The translations under genes and the position numbers were made by a program. From Cyrtodaria siliqua (taxonomy: Eukaryota > Mollusca > Bivalvia > Adapedonta > Hiatellidae), in NCBI GenBank assembly GCA_037043455.1, contig JAWPHD010011480.1, positions 19,514-83,513 on the forward strand: a DNA stretch of 64,000 nucleotides, written 5' to 3'. Below, in pieces: positions 1-11,586 of this stretch. The notes beneath the pieces were generated by a model. It was not told the DNA's origin. It did no database searches and worked only from the letters and a program-made list of their open reading frames with translations. Within the stretch, counting starts at the first letter, position 1. Each line of letters opens with the position of its first letter.

Positions 1-132
1 GTACTCCCTTTAAATGCTGTGTGAGGGCTTTTAAGGGATCTACAGGGCCCAGCGCCCTTATGTATAGATGGCACACATGACTGAGAGAATGATGGGCATC
101 ATACACTATTTGATTGGGCATCAATATCTGTT

Positions 133-345
133 AACAACGAGAATTGAATTGAGGTTTTAAGGCGCACCAACACATGAAAGGTTATATGGTGCCTAACAGG
201 AAGGAACATGCCAGGCTCATCCTCAATGTACATCGAGATAAAATATGGAGAACAGGCCTAGACCCTTTTCAACCTGAACTGCAGAGTTGCTGCAAATTCT
301 ATTGTAGACGCTCCATTTACGCTGGAGCTAATAACGAGAAAACAA
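133..345 (-). repeat. Dispersed repeat, copy 1
   Basis: The reverse complement of this stretch resembles 37050-37255. Shared parts include a segment on tooth-like phrases such as GCAGCAACTCTGCAGTT, a block around 'gatgtacat', and an end reading 'ggtgcgccttaaaacctcaattcaattc'. The AATTC-rich end looks like the 3' tail of a retroposed element. No open frame of note is present. Class not assigned. Confidence 0.5.
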
Positions 346-2422
346 GGTCAATTTTTTATTGATTAAAAGTTGATGTCGGAACAGGACAACACTGAAAGCA
401 AATGCCGAAACATATAATGGGATACTGCTGTAGCAATGGTTCATAATGCAATGTGAATGATTACGTGCAATAAAAAGGTGCATATGATTTTCGAAAAAAA
501 TTCTATGATCTTGTCACGAGAAAGACTTCAACTTTAAAGACATTGTGTTATGCACCAGCCAGGCCCATCTATAAAATAAGAAAGATCAAAAGCGTATTTG
601 TAATATAAACCTTATTATGCTTCTACGTTTTATAGAAAAGGTCTCAAAACTTTCCAATCAGCTCTCATACAAATTTGATATGAAATGAAAACAAATGAGG
701 TGATGGTACACAAGTCGACATACTTATAGCTCCAGCTTCTTCTGTATTTAACAAAAATTTAATCAGTAATGGCGGATTTGCAAATCCTTACTGTACAGAT
801 GCTTTCAAAAAAAGTATTTTGCCTTTTTAAGGCTCATTACAACCAAAAAATAATACAATAAGACTCCAGAAAAAAAGAGGCAATCAAAACACAAGAGTGC
901 CTTTGTCTGAAACTGAAAAGCGCTCGACTGCTCGACTGTTAGGATACAAGGTTCCTTTGACGTCATGAATAACATTCTCACAAAACAAAAACTTAATACG
1001 CATGAGTTGCTCTCATGGTAATCAGAAAATAGCTGAAGAATGCTGAACAAGCGCAACAGAACATAAAAACATAATTTAAAAAAATAAATTATTGCTGAAA
1101 ATGCATAAACGCGATTTATCTTACAAAAGATACTGCATAAAATGTACAAAAAACCACAAAGTACAAAACATACACACATACACTCTGTAGCACATTTTTA
1201 CAATCAAAATATGTAATTCTGATACAGATTACATGTATGTAATGTAAACAGCATAACAATGGTTTCCAGTATTGTCAGTCTTGTGGATGCATAAAAAACA
1301 GATGGTTTTTGGAAGTTACAACAAGAGCACTGCCTAGAGGGCATATACCCCGTCATTAGACATACTTATGTATTAGATATTATTGGTAACCAATATTTAA
1401 GAATGTAAAATCATGCAAGCACGATGCATTTCATTAATTTGGAAGTATTTCTACGAATTTAAGTTCCTTTTTCTAAGGGACATAACTCAACAATATACCA
1501 TTTAAAATTTGCTAAGCATCACTTTTATTCTTTCTTCCATATAATTTTATTAGAAATTGATTCACAATAACGATATTAATTTCATTGATACTTCAACAAT
1601 TCCACCATTTGAATCAAGTCATGAGATCACATGACCATACACTGCCCTAAATAATCTCATGTAAAATAGAAATAATGCTATTTATTTCAGCAAGAAATTT
1701 AGACAGTAAAAAAGTGATCTTTAGCAAATTTTGAGTAGTATAGTAAAGGGCCCTTTAGATATTTGTTTGTGAGAAAAGAAGGGTTACTTGTTTCTGTTTC
1801 AAAGCCTTGGCACTGATAACTAGGGGGGTGGGGAAAAAAGTTAAGGTAAAATATTTTTCACAGGGAAAAAATCAAAAAAATATCCAGAGTTATGGACCTT
1901 TTAGTTGTATTCACTGGATCATGCTGAAACAGTGTACAAAGTTTCATTGTTGTAGACCCAATACTTTCCAAGTGATCAGCCACAATCATTTGTCAACTAA
2001 AAGTTTACAGACCGACAGATCTTGCCCGTTACATATTGGCATGTGACTATTCCCATATGTATGTATATCAGGGCTTGGGGAATGTCAAAACGTCTATCGG
2101 TCCGAGACTCTGGATCTCTTAGATTTACTGCCATACCGTCAGCCCCGCCTCCTTCCCACAAACATGATAAAAACTCTCTCAAGTTTTGTAAACGATGAGA
2201 TTTTGCTCCATTTCGAACAGCTAATACTAATTTGGAATTTTTTATTGAAAGTATTTGTGTAACACAGGAACTGAACTTTGCTTGTGTTTTTGTTTTTATT
2301 TACTTAAATCATGCAATGGGCTGCAGCTAGTCGACGTTAGGAAAGGTTGCATGATGTATGGCGTGGTTCAATTCAATTCAATTGTTTTAGTGTCATAAAC
2401 TACATTGACAATTGGGTGCGTT
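346..2422. other. AT-rich stretch, nothing recognised
   Basis: This is AT-rich non-coding sequence. A 124-codon frame on the minus strand at 805-1179 is rich in Phe, Leu and Cys, has no recognisable motif, and reads like translated AT-rich DNA. I see no gene, tRNA or clear element here. Confidence 0.4.
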
Positions 2423-2603
2423 CAGGGTTCTCCCATCGGTTACCGAAAGCACTCTCGGTAACCATCGTTAGCCAATGGTTAACCGATAGGCAATCTTCCT
2501 GCGACTTTACACCTGAGGTAGTATTGGTGGCCTCGTTACCAAATGTTAAATGGCCATTGGTAACCCAAAGTTAACCCAAGTGGTTGCCAATGGGAGAACC
2601 CTG
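2423..2603. mobile_element. Short inverted-repeat element (MITE-like)
   Basis: The ends are perfect 14-bp inverted repeats: CAGGGTTCTCCCAT at 2423-2436 and its complement at 2590-2603. The CAGGG start resembles hAT transposon termini. No target-site duplication is visible, so the copy is old or the ends have changed. It is too short to encode anything. Confidence 0.55.
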
Positions 2604-3138
2604 AAGCCATAGTCTATATATCAAAAGTTTAATGAAATTTAAGAAATTAAGAAGTTTTAACCAATGTTACATTATTGTGATGTGTGAAGAAATTAAAAGC
2701 TATACTCTAAGTGAAGTTTTTGCCACATAAAATAAGACCTTTAACCTCAGAATTTGATCCAGACCTTTATTTAGTCGGCTCGATTTACGTTTTTCTTGAA
2801 AAAGGCGGGGTTTTTTGCAACGGTTGTCGTAAAAAATAAGCTCACATGTGTCAATAAATATGTAAATTAATGAATTGTTTCTGTATTTGATTGGTCAAAA
2901 GTCCACATGACCTAGATATATTTCAGCAAGTTGATGGTTGGAAGGTTGCTGACTTCATTACCCCCCACCCCCAATTTAGTCCTAATTGTTTGCATGGTAT
3001 ATCACACGATACGTTTAGACACCTTAAATATTTATCATTATTTGAAATCTTTATAAAATGCATGTTAGTAACTTTAAATTTGGTTAAAGGAGTCACATTA
3101 TTTGTCATGTAAACAACACAACATCATGATTTCTCTTA

Positions 3139-3970
3139 ACAAGAGGTCAATGATCTTGAAGCTCTACTGATATGTTTTTGATAGCTAGATCAGCATTCCT
3201 GTGAAGTTTCATGAAAATCCGTCAAGTAGTTTCAGAGGAGTAGTCGCTACAAGTTTTCATTATATAACTCTATGTAAACAAAGATGGCCGCTGGCAGCCA
3301 TGTTTAACGTCGAATCAAAATTTTCGACAAGGATCAACATCATGTCATACTGATCATTTTAGGAAAAGACGCATATAAATATCAATTATAGTTTTCAAGA
3401 AGTAGTCGCTACAAACTTGTTTTTTGAAAAATTATTTTTAGCAAGGCGGCCATCTTGAATTTCCGACCAACCTGAAATGTTGCTAGGGTCATTTAGACAT
3501 CAAGAGCAACATTCCTGTGAAGTTTCATGGAAATCCGTTGAGTTGTTTCAGAGGAATAGTCACTACAAGTTTTTACTAAATAACTCTATGTAAACAAAGA
3601 TGGCCACTGGCAGCCATGTTTAACGTCGAATCAAAACGATTTTCGACAAGGACCAACATCATGTTATGCTGATCATTTTAGAAAAGTCCCATATCAATAT
3701 CACCTAAAAGTTTTCAAGAAGTAGTCGCTACAAACTGGTTTTTTAAAAATCTATTTTTAGATTTGGTGGCCATCTTGGATTTCATATCAACATGAGATTT
3801 TGCTAGGATCAACTAGACCTTATGGGCAACATTTCTGTAAAATTTCATGAAAATCCATTCAGTAGTTTCAGAGGAGTAGTCGCTACAAAAAGTTTACGCA
3901 CGGACAGACCGACGACGGACACTGCGCCATGGCATAAGCTCTGCTGACCTCTGATCAGTAGAGCTAAAAA
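3139..3970 (-). repeat. Dispersed repeat of the 'TTTTTAGCTC ... CCTCTTG' family
   Basis: Read on the minus strand it starts TTTTTAGCTCTACTGATCAG and ends CCTCTTG. Inside are roughly 320-bp subunits, each with 'tgtagcgactactcctctgaaac', 'gacggattttcatgaaa' and 'catggctgccag...catctttgtttacatag'. Other copies are at 14371-15078, 15760-16595 and 34629-36704. Neither a transposase nor clear terminal inverted repeats are present, so the class is unknown. Confidence 0.7.
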
Positions 3971-5945
3971 TTGCCACCGTGTACAAAGTTAACTGACAGC
4001 ATTAAAGTGAAACTATCACTTTGTAAGTGTGTTATGTGATAAAAAGAATCTTACGTTTGTGACTGTGTATTACTGATAAACTTGTTTAGATAAAAGATAG
4101 AATACTCGACAGAGCCTCGTTTCCTCATTTGATCCAACTTGTTTATTAAAAACAATAATACATGGTCAACTCATGTGAGATCCTCTATATGAAGATAATG
4201 ACCTTAAACGTTTACATGTGCTTTATAACAAGAACATTCTGCTCCACTACACACTCCGAATAAACTCATGCGCTTCAATTCTTCATTCTGTGTTAACTTT
4301 TTGATAGTGAAAATGTTATCCGGTTGTGTTTAAACTGAACTGAATGTTGTTTAATGGCTCATAACGCATTATATGTTATTTAGAGCTTGGTAAGGAAACA
4401 TAGCAATCCAGATTTCTATGGTTCTTTAACATGCTCAGAGGATAGGATTCTGACACAAGGGACCGCCGGGTTAACGCCCTGATGGGCGAGGCCAAGGGAA
4501 GTGTCCTGCTGTGTTTCCAATGAAGATCAATCAGTTTTTAAGAAACATCTGACATGCGCATTAAAGATGTGAGCGTACACATTGTCATTACAGAATTGAT
4601 TTGCTGTACTTTTTTTCTTTCTATAAGAACAAGCAATAACTGTGAAGGCGGAATAAAGAATTTTTTTTTTAGATTTTTAAAGATATGTGTTTATTTTTTT
4701 TATTAAATAATCTGGACAAACTATACTGTACATTTAAAGAGCATATTATTCATTATTAATACTCAAAGCATCTCTTACAATTGTTTAACAATCTGTTCCA
4801 GTAATAATGGGCATGTTATTCATTCTTAATACTCAAAACACCTCTGACAAACGTTTTAGTATAATTTTAAAAGCAAAAGCTTTATTAATTCTTTGGAAAC
4901 CTCATTCATGAAAATGCTGTAAAGGATTGTTTAAATTCAACAGGTTTCAAGCATACAAAACAATATCTGTTAAAATCAAAGGAGAAAAAAAGCTACACTA
5001 CAGCTTAGAAATATCAACAGTGGCAGTTGTGAAAAGCTTTTGAAATAATGTAAACTTCATCCAATATTTCAGTTATCATTTGAAATTCAAAGAAAACTAG
5101 AGATATCCACGGAAACAGATGCACCCCATCTTTGAATGAGACAGAATCAGCCTGTAAAATGTAAATAAGAGGGCTAATGGCCCTAAATTGGTCACCTGAT
5201 GACCTTGCCCATTGTAGACCACTTACAACATTTACAGAAGTGGGTGTGATTATAAGAATCTTTCATGGGTATCAGGGGAAGATTGGGAATCCCAACAAGA
5301 GGTATAACTGTTTTTATCGGAACCGAGGCTCTGTCGAGGTTCCGCTTTAAATTAGTTCTACCGAGGGTTGGAATTTCCCTATCTGAACCGGATAGATCGT
5401 TTTGATTCTATCATTCACTGACACAAAGGGACGGACAAGGTCAACGCTATATGCCCCCTTCTCGAACTTCGTTTATAGCAGGGGAATAATACTACAGCAA
5501 CATCGCCATTACGCAGGATGCAACATTTTATCAGACACAGAAACCGCATAGAACAATGCAAACTGCAACAGCATGGTCAATGTGGCAAGTTTCATGCAAC
5601 ATTAGCTTAAAGGTAATGTTGTCATATATTCAAAGAACCTTTATAACTACTTGCAAAATAATTATCAAAATTGGATGATGAACAAAGCAGATGACCATTT
5701 GAAGATTTTTTATAACTGATATGGAAGCCGCCATCTTGAGAAATATGCCAACATCTACATTGTCATATATGGACAGTGCTCTAGATAATTTTATAGCATT
5801 CGAGTTCAGTACATGGATACGTGATCTATCTGGAGCACCTACATGACTTTGGCATATTAATAAATGTTATTTAAAGCAAACAAAATCACTGCTAATGAAT
5901 GCAAAATCATTAACTGACCATATGATGCATTATTATCACACTTCA
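3971..5945. other. Non-coding stretch, little recognised
   Basis: AT-rich sequence with no supported gene. A segment at about 5255-5500 (phrases 'tttcatgggtatcagggg' and 'ggttggaatttccctatc') resembles 58035-58155, so it belongs to another dispersed family of unknown type. Confidence 0.35.
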
Positions 5946-6245
5946 CAGGGTTCTCCCCAGGCTATTAAGGCATGTCGCATTTAACATGCCTTCACAGCCA
6001 AAATGCTTTTGCAACGTGCCTTTATTTTGAAAAGACATGTAACACATTTTAATTATTTCATGTTTGTTTAGCTTAAATAAGTTTAAAACACAATATATAG
6101 AATCACTAGCCTATGTATTATATAGATCAAGTGTCTTTCTGACAACCTACCCATACATAAAGCGGTCATGTATAAGGATACACTCTGAAGCATATTTTCT
6201 CTGATAAAAACGACATGCCTCGAGAAATTCCTGGGGAGAACACTG
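5946..6245. mobile_element. hAT-like MITE with 5-bp target duplication
   Basis: The element starts CAGGGTTCTCCCCAGG and ends CCTGGGGAGAACACTG, imperfect terminal inverted repeats of about 16 bp. The 5-bp sequence CTTCA flanks it directly at 5941-5945 and 6246-6250. CAGGG-type ends are typical of hAT transposons, some groups of which make 5-bp target duplications. At 300 bp it carries no coding capacity. Confidence 0.75.
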
Positions 6246-6693
6246 CTTCAGTATATTTGTTTTTCATACAGTTGGCAAACTTGCTGTTTTTGTTCATATA
6301 TACTAAAGTATCGTTTTAATAAACATTTCAAACAATGGTACAACTATGATATCAGCTACCTTATCCATTTCAAAAGAACCTTCAAATGTTCAGATCTGCT
6401 TATTTATCATCTGATTTTGATCATTCTTCCAACCTTTTCCGAGGTTTGCAGAACTCAAAAACATAAAGCATGTTCGAATATATGCATTCCCTTTGACCGT
6501 TTTATGACAGAACAGAGCTGCTAAGCTCAGCTTGACTTTCAATGGCTTTCAATCGTATATTAAATAGTATTTGACCCGATTAAACGAGAATTGTCATCTG
6601 AAATAGACGACTGATGTACCTCCCCTGGGACCATTTTTGTGTTATCTCTGACGTGTCACGAGTGCAGCTAGTAATCTAAAGAGCAATAGAGTT

Positions 6694-7210
6694 GACAAGA
6701 GGTTTCATGATCGGGTAATGGTGACCTTGACCTTTAACTTATTGACCCAAAATGTATATGGTTGGAGAGTCTACCTGTGAAGGTGACCTTGACCTGAACA
6801 TATTAACCACAAAATGTATATTGTCACCATGGACAAGCTGCCTGTAAAGTTTCATGAGAGTGGCTGTTAGTCTTGAGCTTATAGAGGGCAAGGGTTTTCA
6901 TCAAGTCATGGTGAACTTATTGATCCTAAAATGTTGAGGTCATTCACTGATCATGGACAATCTATCCGCACGTGGCTATAAGGTTTGAAGAGAGACAGAG
7001 CAGACAAGGTTGTGTCTACAGACTGAATCCATTAACTTCATGCCCCACACGCCATTAAACTACTGAACTTCACTTTGCCAGGGTATAATTACATTTACTG
7101 AAAAGCGGAAATTGTTTCCCAAAGTAATGTAAGTAAGATACACCTAACTCGAGATGACAACCTATGCACCATCACATTAGCTTCAATCTTTTGTCCAGCA
7201 GAGCTAAAAA
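6694..7210 (-). repeat. Dispersed repeat, 'TTTTTAGCTC ... CCTCTTG' type, divergent copy
   Basis: On the minus strand this begins TTTTTAGCTCTGCTGGAC and ends CCTCTTGTC, the same kind of ends as the repeat at 3139-3970. The interior differs and carries repeated phrases 'ggtgaccttgacct' and 'aaaatgtata'. It looks like another member of the same broad family. Confidence 0.5.
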
Positions 7211-7220
7211 TGCATAAGTA

Positions 7221-7580
7221 CAGGGCTAGAAATTAACATTCGGTGGCCTAGTTGTTGGGTAAAATCACTAGACCTGCTCAAAATTTACTAGCCCAATATA
7301 ATATTCAACAGAAAATACTAGTTTAATTCAAGTTTCGGTTTCTTTATATGAGTTTTACCTATAGGCATGCATTTATTGAAACTTTGGAAATATCAGGTTT
7401 TTAAAAGACCTGTTAGGTTAGACAGTGCCGTCACTACACAATCTATCGATTTAGGATTGATTTCTTATTTGAACAATTTTTGTTACTAGCCCATCGGACT
7501 ACCCAGACACAAACATTTGCCAGCCCGGCAGCATTTTTGCTAGCCTCGGGCTACAGGACTAGTGGTAATTTCGAGCCCTG
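7221..7580. mobile_element. hAT-like MITE with 5-bp target duplication
   Basis: The ends are CAGGGCTAGAAATTA and TAATTTCGAGCCCTG, near-perfect inverted repeats. The pentamer AAGTA flanks it on both sides (7216-7220 and 7581-7585). It sits about 190 bp past the MED26 stop codon, so it may lie within the MED26 3' untranslated region. No coding potential. Confidence 0.75.
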
Positions 7581-7773
7581 AAGTACAGTATTCACTTACA
7601 CTCCTCACAAGACAATAATGTAGAGAAATACGAACATTTTAATTATACATAATCAAAATGAAACAACCTGTACGTTTACCTTTGTGGTAGAAATATAAGC
7701 TTACAAACATACTTGCATGTTAAACATGAATCATTTAGATCTATCAAACCATTTATGCAAAATAGAAATTTAC

Positions 7774-9603
7774 TCAATCGTCAACAATAACATAAGGTAA
7801 AATATTCAAGAATCCAGAGTTGTACGATTCGAGAGACAACGTTTGAGTCCAGTCTTTCCAAGTACCCGACATATCATATGATCCGTTCACCCCCGTCCAT
7901 TGTTCACTATGTAATGTATTAACATCAAAATCAGTGACTTCATGTGCTTCTGGCATTTCATATGTATCATCATCTAATTCAAAGTTATCTAGATCTAGAG
8001 GTGGATATTTGCTGTATATTTCCTCCAGTGAAAGAGGAACCACCGGTTTATCCGGATCTTTAGAAGATCCAGGTTCCGGTTCACTTTTATGACCAGTTTT
8101 CTTTCGTGAAATCACAGTGTTAGAATCAATTTGATCATTAATTGCTGAATGATTTATGTCATTGAGATTACTTTTAGCAACTGAGTCCTGGTTGCCTTCT
8201 ATACTATCATCAAAACTAGTTGAAGCATTACCTGGGGATTCGGTACGAGGCATTTCGTATTTTAACGGACTCAAGTCATCCGGTGTGCTTTGATCTACTG
8301 AAGATGCTAAAAACTTTTGAACCATTTCAGTTTTGGTTTTTAAAGACACAGGGGTGCTTGGTGGCACAAGATCATTTTTAGCACCTCTTTTCCGATGATG
8401 TCTTGGTTTTGCCCCCTCAGGAACATTAGAACAAAAGTCTTCATCCACTTCCTTTTGGATTAAGTTAGACTGAATTTGTCGTGCAGTGTCTCTACCAACA
8501 GAAAAACTATTGTTTGCCTGTAATGACTGCATCAGTTCAGCTGTGCTTTTTACTTTAGGCGTGAGGCTCACAAACTTGTCACTCCTAGAAGTAGACGGTG
8601 TATTAGACGGTGTATTTTCCAAGTCTGTCCTCAATCCGAGGTTTATATTCCGACGTTCTGAGAAACTTTTTGAAGATGAAGCAGATCCATTTGGTGGAGA
8701 AATCTGTGGTTGGTCATTGGGACTAAGGGGTTTTATTTTTGGAGGCCGGCCACGGCCCCTCTTTTTTGGTGTTTCGATAACTCCATTTACTGGGACAGGA
8801 GGAAACGGAGGGGATGTTTTATTAAATCTTATTGTGGTTTTTAGACCTTTAGTTTCTATGGAATGAGTAGAAGTGTCCCCACCATTAAAATGTGTTCTAG
8901 CCATGCCATTCTGAACAGTATTTGTTTCTACCTTGAGTGAAGGGGACAGATTATCTGCCGACTGAACCACCCTTATGTCCGACACTTTTGACTTGGTGCC
9001 TAAACTTCCACTTGAATTAGTTCTCTTTATCTGTTTTGAATCACTAGCACTGGATGTAATTGGCATATGCTTAGACAATGGTGTATGAGGTCTATCACTG
9101 TACACAGCCGACTTCCTGCTACCTTGACTACTCACACTATCCGCCGGGGAACCTGGCCGGGAAGCAGTACTTGGAGATATGCACATACGTTTAGCACTAG
9201 ATGGGTTAAGTTGCGGGGATGAAATAGAATGCTTTACTGACTGTTGCAAAGCAAATTTATTGTTTGCGCTGTGTAATGATGGCGTGTTCGGTTTGCTTAG
9301 CGGTTGACCGGGTGAAAGACTAGATTTAACACTATTTGGAGTAACAAGTCTATGTACAGTTGAAGCCGATAATGATCTGCTCAGGGTTCCAGCAGCAGGA
9401 CTGATGGGAGGTCTGTTGGCACCCTGGGACCTGCCCATGGGTGGCGCACTGTTCAACCCATCTCCATTAAGCGAGGTATTGCTTTCTGAATTACCACTGA
9501 CAACTTTCTGCCAGTTACGCACCAGCTCCTTCGCCCGTTTGGCAAGCTGTTTATCATTTGTTTTTCTGCGAACATCGTTGACAAGCCGTCCAATGCGAGT
9601 TTC
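7774..9603 (-). CDS. MED26: MED26, exon 3 (last coding exon): Mediator subunit 26
   Basis: Mediator bridges transcription factors and RNA polymerase II in the nucleus. MED26 recruits elongation factors through its N-terminal domain and joins Mediator through its C-terminus. This exon holds 609 of the 655 residues. It opens after a 'tttgtag' acceptor with ETRIGRLVNDVRRKT and LAKRAKELVRNWQKVV, the end of the TFIIS N-terminal (LW) domain. A long Ser/Pro-rich, probably disordered middle follows, with an AT-hook-like KRGRGRPPK near residues 327-335. The final 45 residues match the family signature: QWTGVNGS, WKDWTQTLSL and the near-terminal LNILPYV. The stop is at 7774-7776. The phase is 0, and the join to exon 2 reads ILE/ETRIG, as in vertebrate MED26 (EALEETRLG). 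Human MED26 is 600 residues, so the length fits. Identity is close to certain. Confidence 0.96.
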   Translation of the reverse strand, partial: ETRIGRLVNDVRRKTNDKQLAKRAKELVRNWQKVVSGNSESNTSLNGDGLNSAPPMGRSQGANRPPISPAAGTLSRSLSASTVHRLVTPNSVKSSLSPGQPLSKPNTPSLHSANNKFALQQSVKHSISSPQLNPSSAKRMCISPSTASRPGSPADSVSSQGSRKSAVYSDRPHTPLSKHMPITSSASDSKQIKRTNSSGSLGTKSKVSDIRVVQSADNLSPSLKVETNTVQNGMARTHFNGGDTSTHSIETKGLKTTIRFNKTSPPFPPVPVNGVIETPKKRGRGRPPKIKPLSPNDQPQISPPNGSASSSKSFSERRNINLGLRTDLENTPSNTPSTSRSDKFVSLTPKVKSTAELMQSLQANNSFSVGRDTARQIQSNLIQKEVDEDFCSNVPEGAKPRHHRKRGAKNDLVPPSTPVSLKTKTEMVQKFLASSVDQSTPDDLSPLKYEMPRTESPGNASTSFDDSIEGNQDSVAKSNLNDINHSAINDQIDSNTVISRKKTGHKSEPEPGSSKDPDKPVVPLSLEEIYSKYPPLDLDNFELDDDTYEMPEAHEVTDFDVNTLHSEQWTGVNGSYDMSGTWKDWTQTLSLESYNSGFLNILPYVIVDD

Positions 9604-9991
9604 CTACAAAACAAATATGGTTAAATCAGTACAAGCCCACAAATGTAAATTGTATTTCTTTTAGTTTTTAGCTGAGCAGTTTTCAGTACATTATTAAGGC
9701 CAAAAAAAATAAAATAGGTGTGTTTCCTATTGCATGCTCTATCGGTAGTCATTTTTTAAATTTTTTTTTATAGGGTTAGAAAGACCAAAGACATTTTTAA
9801 AATGATTGGCTTGTGTTGATGCATGGAATTATGAACAAGAGGCCCAGGGATGCTCTGGTTATTCAAAGTTATTCAGAACAAACGCAATATTTTAATAGGC
9901 AAATATAAAACTAACTCATGCGGCTAATCTCTCTTAACTGAGAGGAAACCAAGTTTCATAAAGAAAGTCTATGACCTTGGCCGTTAACCAA

Positions 9992-10931
9992 CAGGGGTGT
10001 AAAATATTTTCAAGGGCTACTTGACCTGTAGGTCTACCAGTTGAAAAAAGTCACTTGACCTTACCAACTTTCAAGTTGACCTTATACTTTTCATAATATT
10101 AAAGGATTTTATATATAAAAAGTATTAATATAGAGACTATTAGTATAGTTTACTTTTTAAACTATATTTCAGTTAACAGTTTACAGAACAAGTGTATACT
10201 TTTGTTCACTTGTAGACTAACTGTATAAAACCATTTTATTCATTAAATAATCTTTTTTAATTGAAATATGTTTTTATTAGTGGACCATGCGGTCCATATA
10301 AAAGACTGCATGGTTTTATGGTTCTAAATTGCAGAGTTGAATTATTGAATTGTTTATTTCCTGTAAAGGCTGTATTTTTTACGTAGCACCTATGTTTTAC
10401 TATTGAAGGAATGAAAAAGTATAACGTTCTATCAATGGTGCATACGGCAGACTTGCCTTTTTTTCTATCATATACAGCTTGTTGCTGCTTACGTTTTTCT
10501 ACCATTTGTTTTGAATGAGTCATCGTTGCCCGATGTTTTTTCCTCAAAATAGCGATCTAATATCTCGTTGTTTTGGTTGAGAGTCTAACGAGTCGCCTTG
10601 TTTTTCGACATTTTTATGGGAAAATCAACGGTGTATACATAAATATTTCACATGCCGAATCATTTACGTAAACATAAATATCTGAGTAATCCAAATTTCA
10701 CGCGCATCTGCCAGATTGGTTTACGTGAAGTGTATTCAGTAAACTTTCAATGTTAACATTACGATAATACAGTCTGTTAACCTAGTTACCAACACGCGCT
10801 TGTTTTGAAACTGAAAAGATCGATCTTTTTTTCTTCACCACAATAAAACTGATCGACCGATCGGTCTAGTATTTAGGACTGTGACGTTCTGGTCGCCATG
10901 GCGAGCGGTCGAGTGGTATTTTACACCCCTG
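9992..10931. mobile_element. hAT-like element with 5-bp target duplication
   Basis: The inverted ends are CAGGGGTGTAAAATA and TATTTTACACCCCTG, 15 bp and perfect. ACCAA is duplicated at 9987-9991 and 10932-10936. A short minus-strand frame at 10257-10547 begins with a Lys/Arg-rich stretch, but I cannot assign it to a transposase. It is a non-autonomous hAT-type element inside MED26 intron 2. Confidence 0.78.
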
Positions 10932-11500
10932 ACCAACTTAGACCCCAAAATCGAAAGGGGTTCTCTCTTCAAGGACAATCAAGTGATTAAGTTTAATGAT
11001 TTTTAACATTATAGCTTTCACAATGACATTGAGAGGTCATGCAAATTTGTAACGTTGAACTGAAGAAGAAGGCTCGCTTGAATATTATATGTTTAAACAG
11101 TGATTTCGTTCAAATTCTTGTTTTTTTGAATTGATGTATAATCTTTTTCTATTTTTAGTTCATTAATAATAGCAAGTCTGTTATCAGAACATTTTACAAC
11201 AAACAATTATTCACAATAGCCAGCTGCTAAGTACCTGTTTTTGGATGGTTTATTTTGCAAGAATCGGTAAGTTTTTTTACTGTGATTAGGGGCACGATCC
11301 TAAAAATGTTAAAAAAAGCCTATATGCTTAAAAAAGGTTTGGTCGCTGCATTTTCGGTCGTAGCACAACAAAACTTTGTCCGGTCAGACAACGAATTTCA
11401 GTCTGTCTGTCCGAATGCCCTGTGGACTTGGATTTTTTTTCCGCGTAGACTGCCAGTGCCAATGCTGACTATGGTTATATCTGTTCAAGCCCAATAAGTG

Positions 11501-11586
11501 TATATCGAGGGGTCAGTGCAAAACTATTGTAACTACATATGAATAAAGAGGGAGATACAATAGTTTTGCACTGAACCCTCGATATA
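11501..11586. repeat. Near-perfect 31-bp inverted repeat (fold-back sequence)
   Basis: The arms are 11501-11531 (starting TATATCGAGGGG) and 11556-11586 (ending CCCTCGATATA). They are complementary with one mismatch and enclose a 24-nt spacer. A transcript of either strand would form a long hairpin. It could be a minimal MITE or a source of small RNAs. No flanking duplication is evident. Confidence 0.7.

Noticed and set aside
805..1179. 124-codon frame on the minus strand
   Set aside because: AT-rich with Phe/Leu/Cys bias, without motifs or splice-supported neighbours. It looks like chance translation of low-complexity DNA.
7372..7377. AATAAA on the minus strand as the MED26 polyadenylation signal
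   Set aside because: It lies within the MITE at 7221-7580 and AATAAA is frequent in AT-rich DNA. No further support without transcripts.
10257..10547. 96-codon minus frame with a Lys/Arg-rich start
   Set aside because: Lies inside the hAT-like element at 9992-10931, but I cannot recognise a transposase domain, so I did not call it a gene.
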